A DNA stretch of 64,000 bases from Akkermansia muciniphila (lineage in GTDB: Bacteria > Verrucomicrobiota > Verrucomicrobiia > Verrucomicrobiales > Akkermansiaceae). The first letter of the stretch is position 1. Each line of letters opens with the position of its first letter. The stretch lies in NCBI RefSeq assembly GCF_040616545.1, contig NZ_CP156688.1:186001-250000 (forward strand). Reading direction: 5' to 3'. The notes beneath the pieces were generated by a model, which saw nothing but the letters and a program-made list of their open reading frames with translations, did no database searches and was not told the origin of the DNA. The position numbers were made by a program, and so were the translations under genes. Positions 6,454-15,737 of this stretch are shown in pieces.

Positions 6454-8436
6454 ATGTCCTTCACCTCTCCCTGGCTGCTCTGGGCTCTCTTCGCAGCCTC
6501 CATTCCCATCATCATCCATCTGGTCAACCGGTGGCGGCACCGGTCCGTCCATTGGGCGGCCATGGAATTCCTGCTCCGCGCGGCCAGGGAAACCCGCGGA
6601 ACGAAGAAACTGCTGCATTACCTGATTCTGGCTCTGCGCGTCCTGGCCGTGGCGGCCCTGGTGACGGCCTTCGCGCGGCCCCTGCTCAGCAGCTTCTTCG
6701 GCTGGGGAAGCTCCGGGCTGAATGAAGTCCTCCTGGTTCTGGACCGCTCCGCCTCCATGGATGCCCGTCCGGACAAGACCAATTCCCTGCGGGACGCCAT
6801 CCCGCCCCTGGTGGAATCCACCTTTGCGCAGCTGGGCAGCTGCCGCCTCTCCCTGCTTGACTCCACCACCGCAGCCGTTACCCAGATACCGGCTCCGGAA
6901 GCCCTGGCGGACCTGACCGTGAGCAAGGCCACGGACGGCGGCGCGGACATCCCGGCCCTGCTTCAAAAAGCCATCCCCTACCTGGAGGAATCCGGTTCCG
7001 GAAAGACGGAAATCTGGATCGCCTCAGACATGCAGGCCTCCTCCTGGAAGCCTGACTCCCCCCTCTGGTCCAGCGTGCGCCAGCGTCTGGACGCCCTGGC
7101 CATTCCTCCGGCCATCCGCATCATGGCCCTCCGGGACAGGCCGGAAAGCAACCGGGGCATCCGGGTGCGGCAGGCCCAGGTGAACAACGGCAGGCTGGTG
7201 CTGGACCTGGAAGTCCTGCGCCAGGGGTTCAACCCCAACCAGCCGGAGAACGTTCCGGTGCACCTTTCCGTGGACAATGCCGCCGCCTCCGCCACGCTCC
7301 AGCTGGCTGGGGAAACCACCACCATCAGAAAGGAAATACCGCTGCCGCAGGGCAAGGAATCCGGTTTCGGCTTCGTCTCCCTGCCCCATGACGATTTCAC
7401 CCGGGATGACCTCTCCTTCTTCACCTTCGCCCCCAGGCCCCTGGCCAACATCCTGGTCTGCGGCCCCGCCGGGGAAGTGGGGAAAACCCTCTCCCTGATG
7501 TCCGCCCCTCCCGGCCTGCCCAACAGGAAAGCCACCACGCCCGGCAGCACGCGGGCGGCGCAGACCAAGCTGGCCTCCCAATCCATGGTCGTCTGGTACG
7601 GACCGCCGCCGCGCGCGGAAATGGAAGAAAAGCTCCGGGCCTTCATTGAAGAAGGAGGCCTCGTCCTCTTCCTTCCGGATGACACGGCCCACGGCACGCG
7701 CCATCCGTTCCTGGGCGTTTCCTGGGGCGCGATGGAAACGGCACCTCCGGAGGAATATTACCGTCTGGAAACGTGGGACCGCGAACGCGGCTTCCTGCGG
7801 GACGGCTCCGGCCAGGCGGCCATCCCCGCCAACAGGCTCCGCGCCGTGCGGAGGAAGCCCCTGCTGGGCAAATACCGCACCCTGGCCTCTTGGGACGACG
7901 GCACCTGCGCCGTTGCCCAGGTCCGGCACGGAACGGGCTCCGCCCTGTTCCTGGGAACCCTCCCCAGATACTCCTGGTCCAACCTGGCGGACGGCCACCT
8001 GCTGCTCCCCCTGCTCCACCGCATGGCAGACCGGGGGGCGGAACGCTTCTCCACCGCCATCTCCCTCCGGGTGAATGACCCGGCCCTGCCGCAATCCGCC
8101 ACGGATGCCCCCGTGCGCATGGACAATGCCCAGGGCACCCACCCCTCCGGCTCTCCGGCGGATACGGCGGGCGTGTACCGCCTGGGGGCGCAGACCTACG
8201 CCGTCAACCGCCCCTGGTCTGAAGACAATCCGGACCAGATTACGGATGAGAAGGTCCGCCTCCTTCTGCCGGGCGCCTCCATCAGCTCCATGCAGAGCAC
8301 GGCGGAAACGCCCTCCCTGGTGCAGGAGGCCTGGAAGCTCTTCCTCATCATCTCCCTTGCCTGCCTGCTTCTGGAAGCCTTCCTGTGCCTGCCCCGGCAC
8401 ACGGCCAAACGTCCCAACCCCGCCACCCGCCCATGA
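6454..8436 (+). CDS. BatA-type membrane protein with von Willebrand A domain
   Basis: The product has 660 residues. The first 35 residues form the BatA N-terminal helix (WLLWALFAASIPIIIHLVNR), followed by a second membrane segment at about 55-80. A vWA domain then begins with the metal-binding DRSAS at 97-101 (MIDAS motif DxSxS). The middle has a beta-rich region and a region resembling a glutamine-amidotransferase-like fold, and the end has a hydrophobic anchor (FLIISLACLLLEAFL). Such proteins occur with MoxR ATPases and DUF58 proteins and are thought to act in envelope protein assembly or stress response; neither partner is next to it here. It overlaps the next gene by 4 bp (ATGA), so the two are translationally coupled and probably work together. 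Confidence 0.8.
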   Translation: MSFTSPWLLWALFAASIPIIIHLVNRWRHRSVHWAAMEFLLRAARETRGTKKLLHYLILALRVLAVAALVTAFARPLLSSFFGWGSSGLNEVLLVLDRSASMDARPDKTNSLRDAIPPLVESTFAQLGSCRLSLLDSTTAAVTQIPAPEALADLTVSKATDGGADIPALLQKAIPYLEESGSGKTEIWIASDMQASSWKPDSPLWSSVRQRLDALAIPPAIRIMALRDRPESNRGIRVRQAQVNNGRLVLDLEVLRQGFNPNQPENVPVHLSVDNAAASATLQLAGETTTIRKEIPLPQGKESGFGFVSLPHDDFTRDDLSFFTFAPRPLANILVCGPAGEVGKTLSLMSAPPGLPNRKATTPGSTRAAQTKLASQSMVVWYGPPPRAEMEEKLRAFIEEGGLVLFLPDDTAHGTRHPFLGVSWGAMETAPPEEYYRLETWDRERGFLRDGSGQAAIPANRLRAVRRKPLLGKYRTLASWDDGTCAVAQVRHGTGSALFLGTLPRYSWSNLADGHLLLPLLHRMADRGAERFSTAISLRVNDPALPQSATDAPVRMDNAQGTHPSGSPADTAGVYRLGAQTYAVNRPWSEDNPDQITDEKVRLLLPGASISSMQSTAETPSLVQEAWKLFLIISLACLLLEAFLCLPRHTAKRPNPATRP

Positions 8437-10631
8437 GCCTGAGCCTTCAACCTACCGCGTTAAGCATCATCCTGGCCGTCCTGGTCATGGGCGCCGGCGT
8501 GTGGATGAGCCGCACCGCCTGCAAGCGCAACCGCCGTCCGCTCACCTTTAAGCTGGAACTGCTGCGCCTGCTGATTCTGGCGGGCATCTGCTTCCTGCTC
8601 TTCCAGCCGGAATGGGTCATCACCTCCGCCCCGCAGGAAAAACCCAAGGTCTCCATCCTGGAGGACCGCTCCGGCTCCATGGAAACGCAGGACGTGGAGC
8701 TGACGCCCCTGCACGTCGTCACCCGCACGGCCTACGTGCAGGAACTTATCAAGGGCAACAGCACGGAATCACTGAAAGACACGCATGTGGTGGAAAACGC
8801 AGCCTTCGGCGCGCCTCCCCCCCCGGATTCCGCTGACTACGCCATGGCCGGCACGGACCTGGCCCAGCCGCTGGAAGACGCCATGCACTCCTCGGACAAC
8901 CTCCGGGCCGTCATCATGTTCACGGACGGAGGCCACAACACCCCCGCCTCCGTGCTCACGCAGGCCCAGCGCATGCGCACGCGGGGCATCCCCCTCTTCA
9001 TCATTCCCGCCGGCAGTCCCTACCCCCTGCCGGACCTGGCCCTTCAGGACGTGAAAGCCCCCACTTACGGCATCATCGGGGAGACGGTGCAGATACCCTT
9101 CACCATTAAAAGCACGCTGGGCAAGGAAACCCGGACCACGCTCACCCTGACCTCCAGGGATACGGGAAAAACCGTCACGCGCACCGTCACCATCCCGGCC
9201 CAGGGGGAAGTGTCCAGCGCCGTCCTGTGGAAAATAGAAAAGGAAGGGGCGGAAACGCTGGAACTCAAACTACCCGTGCAGCCCCAGGAACGGATGCAGA
9301 ACAACAACGCATCCTCCTTCAGCATCGCCGGCAGGCGGGAATCCATCAAGGTGCTGGTGGTGGATACGCTGCCGCGCTGGGAATACCGCTTCATCCGGAA
9401 CGCCCTGTACCGTGACCCGGGCGTGGACGTGCACACCCTGCTCATTCATCCGGACATCGCGGAGATGGGGGAAGGCCCCGGCTACCTGCTCAAATTCCCG
9501 GACAGGATGGAAGACCTGGCCCAGTATGACGTCATCTTCATTGGAGACGTGGGACTGGGGCCCAAGGGGCTGACCAGTGAACAGGCCGCCCTGCTCAAGG
9601 GCATGGTGAAAAACCAGGCCAGCGGCATCGTCTTCCTCCCCGGCTACCAGGGCAGGCAGATGGAGCTCCTGAAATCCGAGCTGGGGGACCTGATGCCCGT
9701 CACCTTCCTCACCGCCAAGCCGGAAGGCACTACCCAGCCCGCCCCCTCCCCCCTCATCCTGACGCCGGAGGGCCGCGGCTCCCTTCTCACTATGCTGGCG
9801 GACACGGAAAGTGAAAACGAGGAGGTGTGGCGCAACCTGCCGGGCTTCAACTGGTACGCCCCCGTGGAACGGCCCAAGGCAGGCACCACCGTGCTGGCCG
9901 TACACGCGGCGGACAAGAATGCCTACGGACGCATTCCCCTCATCGTCACCCAGTCCTACGGCAACGGCAAAGTCCTCTTCATGGGGACGGACTCCGCCTG
10001 GCGCTGGCGGCGCGGCGTGGAGGACAAGTACCATTACCGCTTCTGGAGCCAGGTGGCCCGCTGGATGAGCTACCAGCGCAACATGGCCGCCGGGGAAAGA
10101 ATCCGCCTGATTCCCAACCCGGAACGCCCGCGCCTGGGGGATACGCTGACGGTCACCGCCATGGTCTCCGACAAGCTGGGAGCCCCCCTCCAGGACGGGG
10201 AGGTCTTCCTGGACGTCACTGCTCCGGAAGGCACCGTCAGCCGCGTGCAGATGGACAACATGGACCACACCTGGGGTTCCTTCACCGCATCCGTTAAAAT
10301 CAACCGTCCCGGCACGTGGAAGCTCACGGCCTCCTCCTCCGCGGAACCGGACAAATCCGTCACGCTTCCGGTCATCACCATGAATGAAACGCTGGAAAAA
10401 ATCGGCCAGCCCGTCAATACTGCCCTGATGGAGGAAATGACGTCCATCACGCGCGGACGCATGGTAAAGGCGGAGGAAATCCAGCAGCTCATCAAGGAAA
10501 TCAAGGACCTCCCCGTGCCGCCGCCCATGGAAACGCGCATTCTGCTCTGGTGCAGCCCGTACACGCTCGGCCTCCTTCTTCTCCTCCTTACCCTCTTCTG
10601 GGTTGGCAGAAAGCTCAACGGCACCATCTGA
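8433..10631 (+). CDS. Large membrane protein with von Willebrand A domain, partner of the BatA-type protein
   Basis: The product has 732 residues. Two N-terminal membrane spans (residues 8-25 and 43-58) precede a periplasmic vWA domain starting with DRSGS (78-82). A CARDB/Ig-like region follows, then a glutamine-amidotransferase-like middle (YDVIFIGDVGLGPKGL...). The last 25 residues are a membrane anchor (CSPYTLGLLLLLLTLFW). The start at 8433 is chosen because it gives ATGA overlap with the preceding stop and begins the first membrane helix; the open frame upstream to 8385 is inside the neighbour. Coupled vWA pairs like this are common in Verrucomicrobia and Planctomycetes. The biochemical role is not known. 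It is followed by a convergent gene 44 bp away. Confidence 0.78.
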   Translation: MSLSLQPTALSIILAVLVMGAGVWMSRTACKRNRRPLTFKLELLRLLILAGICFLLFQPEWVITSAPQEKPKVSILEDRSGSMETQDVELTPLHVVTRTAYVQELIKGNSTESLKDTHVVENAAFGAPPPPDSADYAMAGTDLAQPLEDAMHSSDNLRAVIMFTDGGHNTPASVLTQAQRMRTRGIPLFIIPAGSPYPLPDLALQDVKAPTYGIIGETVQIPFTIKSTLGKETRTTLTLTSRDTGKTVTRTVTIPAQGEVSSAVLWKIEKEGAETLELKLPVQPQERMQNNNASSFSIAGRRESIKVLVVDTLPRWEYRFIRNALYRDPGVDVHTLLIHPDIAEMGEGPGYLLKFPDRMEDLAQYDVIFIGDVGLGPKGLTSEQAALLKGMVKNQASGIVFLPGYQGRQMELLKSELGDLMPVTFLTAKPEGTTQPAPSPLILTPEGRGSLLTMLADTESENEEVWRNLPGFNWYAPVERPKAGTTVLAVHAADKNAYGRIPLIVTQSYGNGKVLFMGTDSAWRWRRGVEDKYHYRFWSQVARWMSYQRNMAAGERIRLIPNPERPRLGDTLTVTAMVSDKLGAPLQDGEVFLDVTAPEGTVSRVQMDNMDHTWGSFTASVKINRPGTWKLTASSSAEPDKSVTLPVITMNETLEKIGQPVNTALMEEMTSITRGRMVKAEEIQQLIKEIKDLPVPPPMETRILLWCSPYTLGLLLLLLTLFWVGRKLNGTI

Positions 10632-10675
10632 CCCGGCGTTCCCCCTTTTCCTCAGGGAAAGAACATACCCTTCCG

Positions 10676-11884
10676 CTACTCCGCCGCCTTGTCCGCAGCG
10701 GGAGGGGACGGCGGCGCAAACTTCAGCGTCACGCCCAGCTTTTTCCAGGCTGCCGCCATTTCCTGCTGCACTTCTTCCGGACGCTTCCCGTTCAGCAGGA
10801 TGCCCCGCGCCTTGCTCTCATCCTCCGCATCCCGGGCCTTCAGGTAGCTCCGGAGGCGGGCCGCCTTTCCCTCCCCTTCCAGATGGAACCAGTACACCGT
10901 CCACAACAGGCCGGCCCAGTACCCTGCCGTGTCTCCCTTCAAGGGGCTGTCATGGCCTGAGGCGGAATGGGAGGAATCCCGCGCCAGCATGTCCGCCAGC
11001 GCAGGCAGCGGCTCCTTTCCGATGCGTACGGCGCGCGGCAGCATGGAGGCCAGCCTTTCGGGAAGCTTCCGGAACACCGCGGCCTCCTTCACCATGGGGA
11101 GGAAAGCCATGTACGCGGAAAAGCCGTCCACCAGCCAGTGCTCCAGGTCCATGGACTGCGCCACCCAGTGCGTGACGGCAAAGCGCGGATCCACGGCATC
11201 CAGCTTCAGCGGTTTCCCTTTCTTGTTCCGCAGCAGCAGAACCGTGAAACTGGTGGGGGAAAACTTGAGCCTGCCATGCATGAGGCCCGGCGCCTGGTTA
11301 AAATCCTCTTCCTGGAAGCACACCCGCACCAGATACTTGCGGGAGGGGCGGCGCGCCACCGTCAGATTCATGGGTAGGCCCGCCAGAACGGACAAAACGG
11401 TCTCAAACCTCCGCGCCAGGGCCATGCGTTCCGCTTCCGACAATTTTCCGGGAGACTCAATCATGAAATGGTCCGTTTCATACACGCTCAGCTCATCCGT
11501 CTCCTGCACGGCCTTCACCAGCAGGAAGGAGGGAGCCGACGCCGCAGCGGGCCAGGGAGTGTCCCAGTTCGGTTCCAGAGGGACGTAACGGGCGCCGGGG
11601 CTTCCCTGCGCGGGGGGATTCTCCGCCCCCACATCCGTATCCGGAAGCGTGCCACCGGACTTCGCCCATTCCAGAATATACGCCTGGTCCGCGCCGGAAA
11701 AAACGTTCTTGGGAACGGCCACCACGCGCCCGTCCTGAAGCTTCAGGTCCACCTCCGCATCCCGTACGGCCACCAGCACGGCTACCACGGTTGCGCCCCG
11801 GTCATTGGTCCAGATGCGCGCGTGAACGCTTCCGGCCAGGCTCAGTCCGGCCAACGCGGACAGTATCTTTACGGGCACGGTCAT
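10676..11884 (-). CDS. Secreted protein with Sla1-like (SHD1) domain, unknown function
   Basis: The product has 402 residues. The start at 11884 is backed by an AGGGAG ribosome-binding site and gives a signal peptide (MTVPVKILSALAGLSLAGSVHA). The first mature segment, about 60 residues beginning RIWTNDRGATVVAVL, resembles the SLA1 homology domain 1 seen in many planctomycete and verrucomicrobial secreted proteins. The remainder has no domain I recognise; TDHFMIESPGKLSEAERMA and later THWVAQSMDLEHWLVDGF recall the DUF1570-like or peptidase MA-like fold, but an HExxH motif is absent (HWVAQ occupies the place). It is probably not an active metallopeptidase. It is monocistronic, convergent to the vWA operon. 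Confidence 0.65.
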   Translation of the reverse strand: MTVPVKILSALAGLSLAGSVHARIWTNDRGATVVAVLVAVRDAEVDLKLQDGRVVAVPKNVFSGADQAYILEWAKSGGTLPDTDVGAENPPAQGSPGARYVPLEPNWDTPWPAAASAPSFLLVKAVQETDELSVYETDHFMIESPGKLSEAERMALARRFETVLSVLAGLPMNLTVARRPSRKYLVRVCFQEEDFNQAPGLMHGRLKFSPTSFTVLLLRNKKGKPLKLDAVDPRFAVTHWVAQSMDLEHWLVDGFSAYMAFLPMVKEAAVFRKLPERLASMLPRAVRIGKEPLPALADMLARDSSHSASGHDSPLKGDTAGYWAGLLWTVYWFHLEGEGKAARLRSYLKARDAEDESKARGILLNGKRPEEVQQEMAAAWKKLGVTLKFAPPSPPAADKAAE

Positions 11885-12020
11885 AGGGCTCCCTTTGTCC
11901 GCACAAACTACCACATTGCCCCCCGGACGCAACCCTTTTCCCTGCACGCAATCCGCTCCGGAAGCCGTTCCACCAAAAGAAGATGGATAACATCCGCGTC
12001 ATGGCTTCCTTCCGGAGGTG

Positions 12021-12049
12021 TTGACACGTCCCAGTAAAACCCATAATCT
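12021..12049 (+). promoter_or_regulatory. Strong sigma70-like promoter
   Basis: Consensus TTGACA (12021-12026), a 17-bp spacer, then TAATCT (12044-12049). It lies 23 bp before the ATG at 12073 of the small membrane-anchored protein. Confidence 0.7.
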
Positions 12050-12072
12050 TATGAAAGAAAGGAAAAGCAGGC

Positions 12073-12429
12073 ATGCACATCAGACCACTCAGAAAAAACA
12101 TTCCGCTGACCGTCGTCACCCTGGCGGCTCTGGGCGTCATGCTTTTCCTGTTCTTCATGCACCCCTCCTCCCCGGAAGAATCCCTGGAATTCTATACGCC
12201 GGACGGCAACGGCGTGGGCTCCTTCCGGGTGGAAATCACGGATGTGCAGTCCAATCCCGCCTATACGGAAGTGAAAATCGTTCCGGAAGACATGGAACCT
12301 TTCCAGCGGTTCATGTCCAAATTCCGCAACAAGCCCGTAACGGCCAAAATCCCCTCCTACGGAAACTACGTCGTTGTGCCGGGCAGGGACATGCAGTGTG
12401 ACGGCGTCCTGAAGCTGACGGAAAACTGA
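12073..12429 (+). CDS. Small membrane-anchored protein, unknown function
   Basis: The product has 118 residues. A basic N-terminus (MHIRPLRKN) and one hydrophobic helix (LTVVTLAALGVMLFLFFM, about 12-30) anchor an exported domain of about 85 residues. That domain has beta-strand-like sequence (FRVEITDVQSNPAYTEVKIV) and a single Cys near the end. A purine-rich stretch with AGGAAAAG precedes the ATG, and a good promoter lies just upstream, so it is probably a well-expressed single-gene unit. I do not recognise the family. It converges on the SBF-type transporter gene with about 190 bp between them, where I see no convincing terminator. Confidence 0.7.
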   Translation: MHIRPLRKNIPLTVVTLAALGVMLFLFFMHPSSPEESLEFYTPDGNGVGSFRVEITDVQSNPAYTEVKIVPEDMEPFQRFMSKFRNKPVTAKIPSYGNYVVVPGRDMQCDGVLKLTEN

Positions 12430-12622
12430 TGTTCCGGGAGGCAGACCCGGACAGGGCATGATTTCAGCCGGGGAGGCAGGGAGGAATTCCTATTAGTGCG
12501 GCTGTCAAAAGGCACGGCGAAGGGCTGTTCCCAAGGCTTGAACGGAAGGCGGCCACCCGGGAATGGAGGCCTCCGGCCTTCATGTGAACCCTGCTCCGGC
12601 GCAGCGCGCAGGGAAAATCAAT

Positions 12623-13609
12623 TTACAAACGGTCCCCTTCCGTCCTTCCCACATCCTTCCCCCATTTCCGGGCCAGAAAGGAGCACACCATCAACTGGAG
12701 CTGGTGGAATACCATGATGGGAATGACCAGCAGGCCGATGGGCGCTCCGGCAAAGATCACGTTCATCATCGGGATTCCGGTTGCCAGGCTCTTCTTGGAG
12801 CCGCAGAAAATGATCGCGATGCGGTCCTCACGGGAAAAACGGAGCCTGCGGGAAAGGAACGCCGTCAGCCACAGGACCGCGGCCAGCAGAATGCCGCAGA
12901 ACGCCAGAACCTCCACCAGGGAAAGCCAGGGGAGGTTTTTCCACACGCCGTTGATCATGGCGTGGCTGAACGCCGTGTAAATCACCAGCCAGATGGTGCT
13001 GTGGTCCGTCCAGGAAGTGATGTTCCGGTGCGTGACCACCCATTTGCCTATCCAGCGCTGGGCGAGCTGTCCCGCAACAAAGGGAACCAGAATGATATAG
13101 CAGATGTTCAGGAAGGTGGAGAAATCCACGCCCCCTTCTCCGCCGCGGGACCACACCAACCCCACCAGCAGGGGCGTGAGGAACACCCCCAGCAGGCTGG
13201 AGACGGAAGCGGAACAAATGGCCGCCGCCACATTCCCCCCGGCCATGGAGGTGAAGGCTATGCTGGACTGCACCGTGGAGGGCAGCATGCACACGTACAG
13301 CATGCCCATGCACAGGTCCGGCCCCAGCACGCTGTTCCATACGGGGATGCTTAAAATCCCCAGCAGGGGGAAAATCACGAAGGTGCTGGCGGCCACCAGC
13401 CCTTGGAGCCGCCAGTGCATCAACCCCTCCCACACGGAGCGGCGGGAAAGCTTGGCCCCGTACAGGAAAAAGAGCAGGATGATGGCCGCATCACTCAGGC
13501 GGCTGAACACCGTATCCCACACGCCGGAACAGGGGAGCAGAATCCCCGCGCTCACGCTGACGATGAGGCCGACGGTGAAACGGTCCAATTTGGAAAGGAA
13601 TCCCGGCAT
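12623..13609 (-). CDS. SBF-like bile acid:sodium symporter family transporter
   Basis: This 328-residue multi-span membrane protein belongs to the SBF-like group (YfeH type), sodium-coupled carriers of organic anions in the cytoplasmic membrane. About nine to ten hydrophobic segments are evident. Family-typical stretches include IILLFFLYGAKLS near the N-terminus, MLPSTVQSSIAFTSMAGGN in the middle, and FCGSKKSLATGIPM followed by a GLLVIPIMVFHQLQL segment near the end. The substrate is unknown; bile acid transport should not be assumed. It begins 38 bp after the tyrS stop on the same strand, so it may share the tyrS transcript. Confidence 0.85.
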   Translation of the reverse strand: MPGFLSKLDRFTVGLIVSVSAGILLPCSGVWDTVFSRLSDAAIILLFFLYGAKLSRRSVWEGLMHWRLQGLVAASTFVIFPLLGILSIPVWNSVLGPDLCMGMLYVCMLPSTVQSSIAFTSMAGGNVAAAICSASVSSLLGVFLTPLLVGLVWSRGGEGGVDFSTFLNICYIILVPFVAGQLAQRWIGKWVVTHRNITSWTDHSTIWLVIYTAFSHAMINGVWKNLPWLSLVEVLAFCGILLAAVLWLTAFLSRRLRFSREDRIAIIFCGSKKSLATGIPMMNVIFAGAPIGLLVIPIMVFHQLQLMVCSFLARKWGKDVGRTEGDRL

Positions 13610-13647
13610 GGAGGCATTGAAGGAAGGTGACCGCCGTTTCCGGCTCC

Positions 13648-14829
13648 CTACTTGAAGCGCACGGCGTGTTTCTTGCTCAGGCGCAGAACGCTGCCGGGAG
13701 CCAGTTCCAGCACGGCGGCGGGGTCCGTCACCTTCACGTCATTCAACTGAATGGCGCCGGGCGTAAAATGTTCCTTGCGCAGCACGCCGTTGGACTTCTT
13801 CACCTGGAAAACGTTCTCAAACAGGAAGGCCGCCAGGGCCAGCGCGTTCGTGCCGGCAGGCAGGGAGGCAATCTCCACTTCCGGCAGGTCTGCGGCGGCC
13901 AGGTCCCTCTTGGAAAAACGGGTCTCCCAGTCCGCCCGGGCAGCATCCGCTGCGGCGGGATCGTGGTAACGGGCCGTAATCTTCCAGGCCAGCAGCTTCT
14001 TGGCTTCCATGGGGTGCAGGTCCATATCCCGCTTTTCACCCAGCAGGACCAGGTAATAGCGGTCCATCAGCTCGTCGCTGGCGCTCATCATCTTGCCGAA
14101 CATCATTTCCGCCGCTTCATCCACGCCCACGTAGTTTCCGTAGGATTTGGACATCTTGCGCACGCCGTCCAGGCCTTCCAGCAGGGGCATGGTCATGGCG
14201 ATCTGGGGCGGCATGCCTTCCTCCTTCTGGAGGTCGCGCCCCACCAGGATGTTGAAAAGCTGGTCCGTGCCGCCCAGCTCCACGTCCGCACGGATCTCCA
14301 CGGAATCCCAGCCCTGCATGATCGGGTACTGCATCTCGTGCAGGCGCACTTCCTTGCCGCCCTCTACGCGGGCCTTGAAATCCTCCCGGGCCAGCATCTG
14401 CTGCATGGTGACGCGGGAATTGAGCTTCAGCACTTCCTCATACGTCATCTTGCGGAACCAGTCCCCGTTATAGACGATCTCCGTCTTGTCACGGTCCAGA
14501 ATCTTGAACGCCTGCTTGGTGTATGTCTCCGCATTCGCCAGCACCTGTTCGCGGGAAAGCGGGGGACGGGTGACGGAACGGCCGGAGGGGTCCCCGATGG
14601 TGGCCGTGAAATCCCCGATGAGCAAAATGGCCTGGTGACCCAGTTCCTGGAACTGGCGCAGTTTTTCAATAGCCACCGTATGGCCCAGGTGAATATCCGG
14701 TGCGGTGGGGTCCACGCCCAGCTTCACGCGCAGGGGACGCCCCAGCTTGAGACGCTCCTTCAACTCTTCACGGCTGATCACGACGGCAGTACCGCCCATC
14801 AATATATCCAGTTGCTCATCTATAGTCAT
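13648..14829 (-). CDS. tyrS: Tyrosyl-tRNA synthetase
   Basis: It charges tRNA-Tyr with tyrosine using ATP in the cytoplasm. The product has 393 residues. The class I signatures are both clear: HLGH at 47-50 in a DPTAPDIHLGH context, and KMSKS near 230 (LDGVRKMSKSYGNYVG). The C-terminal S4-like RNA-binding part follows (ALAAFLFENVFQVKKSNG, then GAIQLNDVKVTDPA). It belongs to the shorter TyrS type found in many Gram-negatives. I chose the ATG at 14829 (MTIDEQLDIL); the open frame extends 14 codons further but without family similarity. The upstream 240 bp hold no gene. Confidence 0.96.
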   Translation of the reverse strand: MTIDEQLDILMGGTAVVISREELKERLKLGRPLRVKLGVDPTAPDIHLGHTVAIEKLRQFQELGHQAILLIGDFTATIGDPSGRSVTRPPLSREQVLANAETYTKQAFKILDRDKTEIVYNGDWFRKMTYEEVLKLNSRVTMQQMLAREDFKARVEGGKEVRLHEMQYPIMQGWDSVEIRADVELGGTDQLFNILVGRDLQKEEGMPPQIAMTMPLLEGLDGVRKMSKSYGNYVGVDEAAEMMFGKMMSASDELMDRYYLVLLGEKRDMDLHPMEAKKLLAWKITARYHDPAAADAARADWETRFSKRDLAAADLPEVEIASLPAGTNALALAAFLFENVFQVKKSNGVLRKEHFTPGAIQLNDVKVTDPAAVLELAPGSVLRLSKKHAVRFK

Positions 14830-15071
14830 TGATCTGGCGCATAGAGTGCCGGGGGCGCCGCGCCTTTTCAAGCTTATATCCTGTGCGCGAAGAGCCAGGC
14901 CCGCGCAAGGGTCCCGCAGAACCCGCCCCCCCTGTTCCTGAAACCGGGCGGCGCGCCACCGGGGATGGAATCAGGAAGGCCCGGGAAACTGCATTCCAGC
15001 ACAGCCCTTCTTCACGCCCTTTTTCCGCCAACTCTGGGTCCATAAGGAACCTTCCCCCGGCGGAGGCTCAC

Positions 15072-15293
15072 CTACATGAGCTGGTACAGCCGGGGATAGG
15101 AAGCTTCGTTCGCGGTGACGTAATGAGGGCGATGCTGGGGCCGATTCTGGTTGCCATGCCAGCCATTATGATGATTATGGTTGTAATGGTTTGACGGACC
15201 GGGCCGGTAATAGTCATTGTCGTGGTGATGGCACCCCGCGGCCAGGACGGCGACGGTTGCTGCTGCAAGAATGGGTATTATTTTCATATTCAT
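15072..15293 (-). CDS. Small His/Asn-rich lipoprotein
   Basis: The product has 73 residues. The N-terminus KIIPILAAATVAVLAAGC is a classic lipoprotein signal with lipobox LAAGC. The mature part is very rich in His, Asn, Tyr and Pro (HHHDNDYYRPGPSNHYNHN), then ends in YPRLYQLM. Such His-rich patches can bind metal ions, so a periplasmic metal-buffering role is possible but not shown. An alternative start is the ATG at 15287, two codons in. The gene is too short and too low in complexity for family assignment. The upstream DUF486 gene on the same strand ends 62 bp before it. Confidence 0.7.
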   Translation of the reverse strand: MNMKIIPILAAATVAVLAAGCHHHDNDYYRPGPSNHYNHNHHNGWHGNQNRPQHRPHYVTANEASYPRLYQLM

Positions 15294-15355
15294 CTTTCTG
15301 AATGATGAGACCATCCGGAAAGAGGAATGCGAACAAAAAAAGTCTGTCACGCATG

Positions 15356-15718
15356 TCACCCCAGCATGCGCTCCCTGTTGACAAAGAACACGGCGCCCAG
15401 CACGCACAGGAAGGCCCACAGGTAGTCCCACTTCCATTTTTCCCCGATGTAGAACAGGGCAAACGGGATGAACACGCACAGGGTGATGACCTCCTGCATG
15501 ATCTTGAGCTGGGCTACGTTCAGGCCGCCCGCGTTGCCCAGGCGGTTGGCGGGAATCATGAAGCAGTATTCAAAAAACGCCACGCCCCAGCTCATCAGGA
15601 TAATCAGCAGCAGCGGCTTGTCATCCGCCGCGGAACCTTTCTTCAAATGGCCGTACCACGCCCACGTCATGAAGACGTTGGAGACCACCAGCATGAAAAT
15701 GGCTAAAGTTACTTTCAT
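15356..15718 (-). CDS. DUF486 / DMT-superfamily small membrane protein
   Basis: The product has 120 residues with four hydrophobic segments. Characteristic stretches are SNVFMTWAWYGHLK, ILMSWGVAFFEYCFMIPANR and LKIMQEVITLCVFIPFALFY, which match DUF486 proteins related to small drug/metabolite transporters. It acts in the cytoplasmic membrane; the substrate is unknown. The start follows the oligopeptide permease gene by 19 bp on the same strand, so it is probably the last or second-last gene of that operon. A functional link with peptide uptake is not established. Confidence 0.85.
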   Translation of the reverse strand: MKVTLAIFMLVVSNVFMTWAWYGHLKKGSAADDKPLLLIILMSWGVAFFEYCFMIPANRLGNAGGLNVAQLKIMQEVITLCVFIPFALFYIGEKWKWDYLWAFLCVLGAVFFVNRERMLG

Positions 15719-15737
15719 TCTTCTTAATTCAACAACG

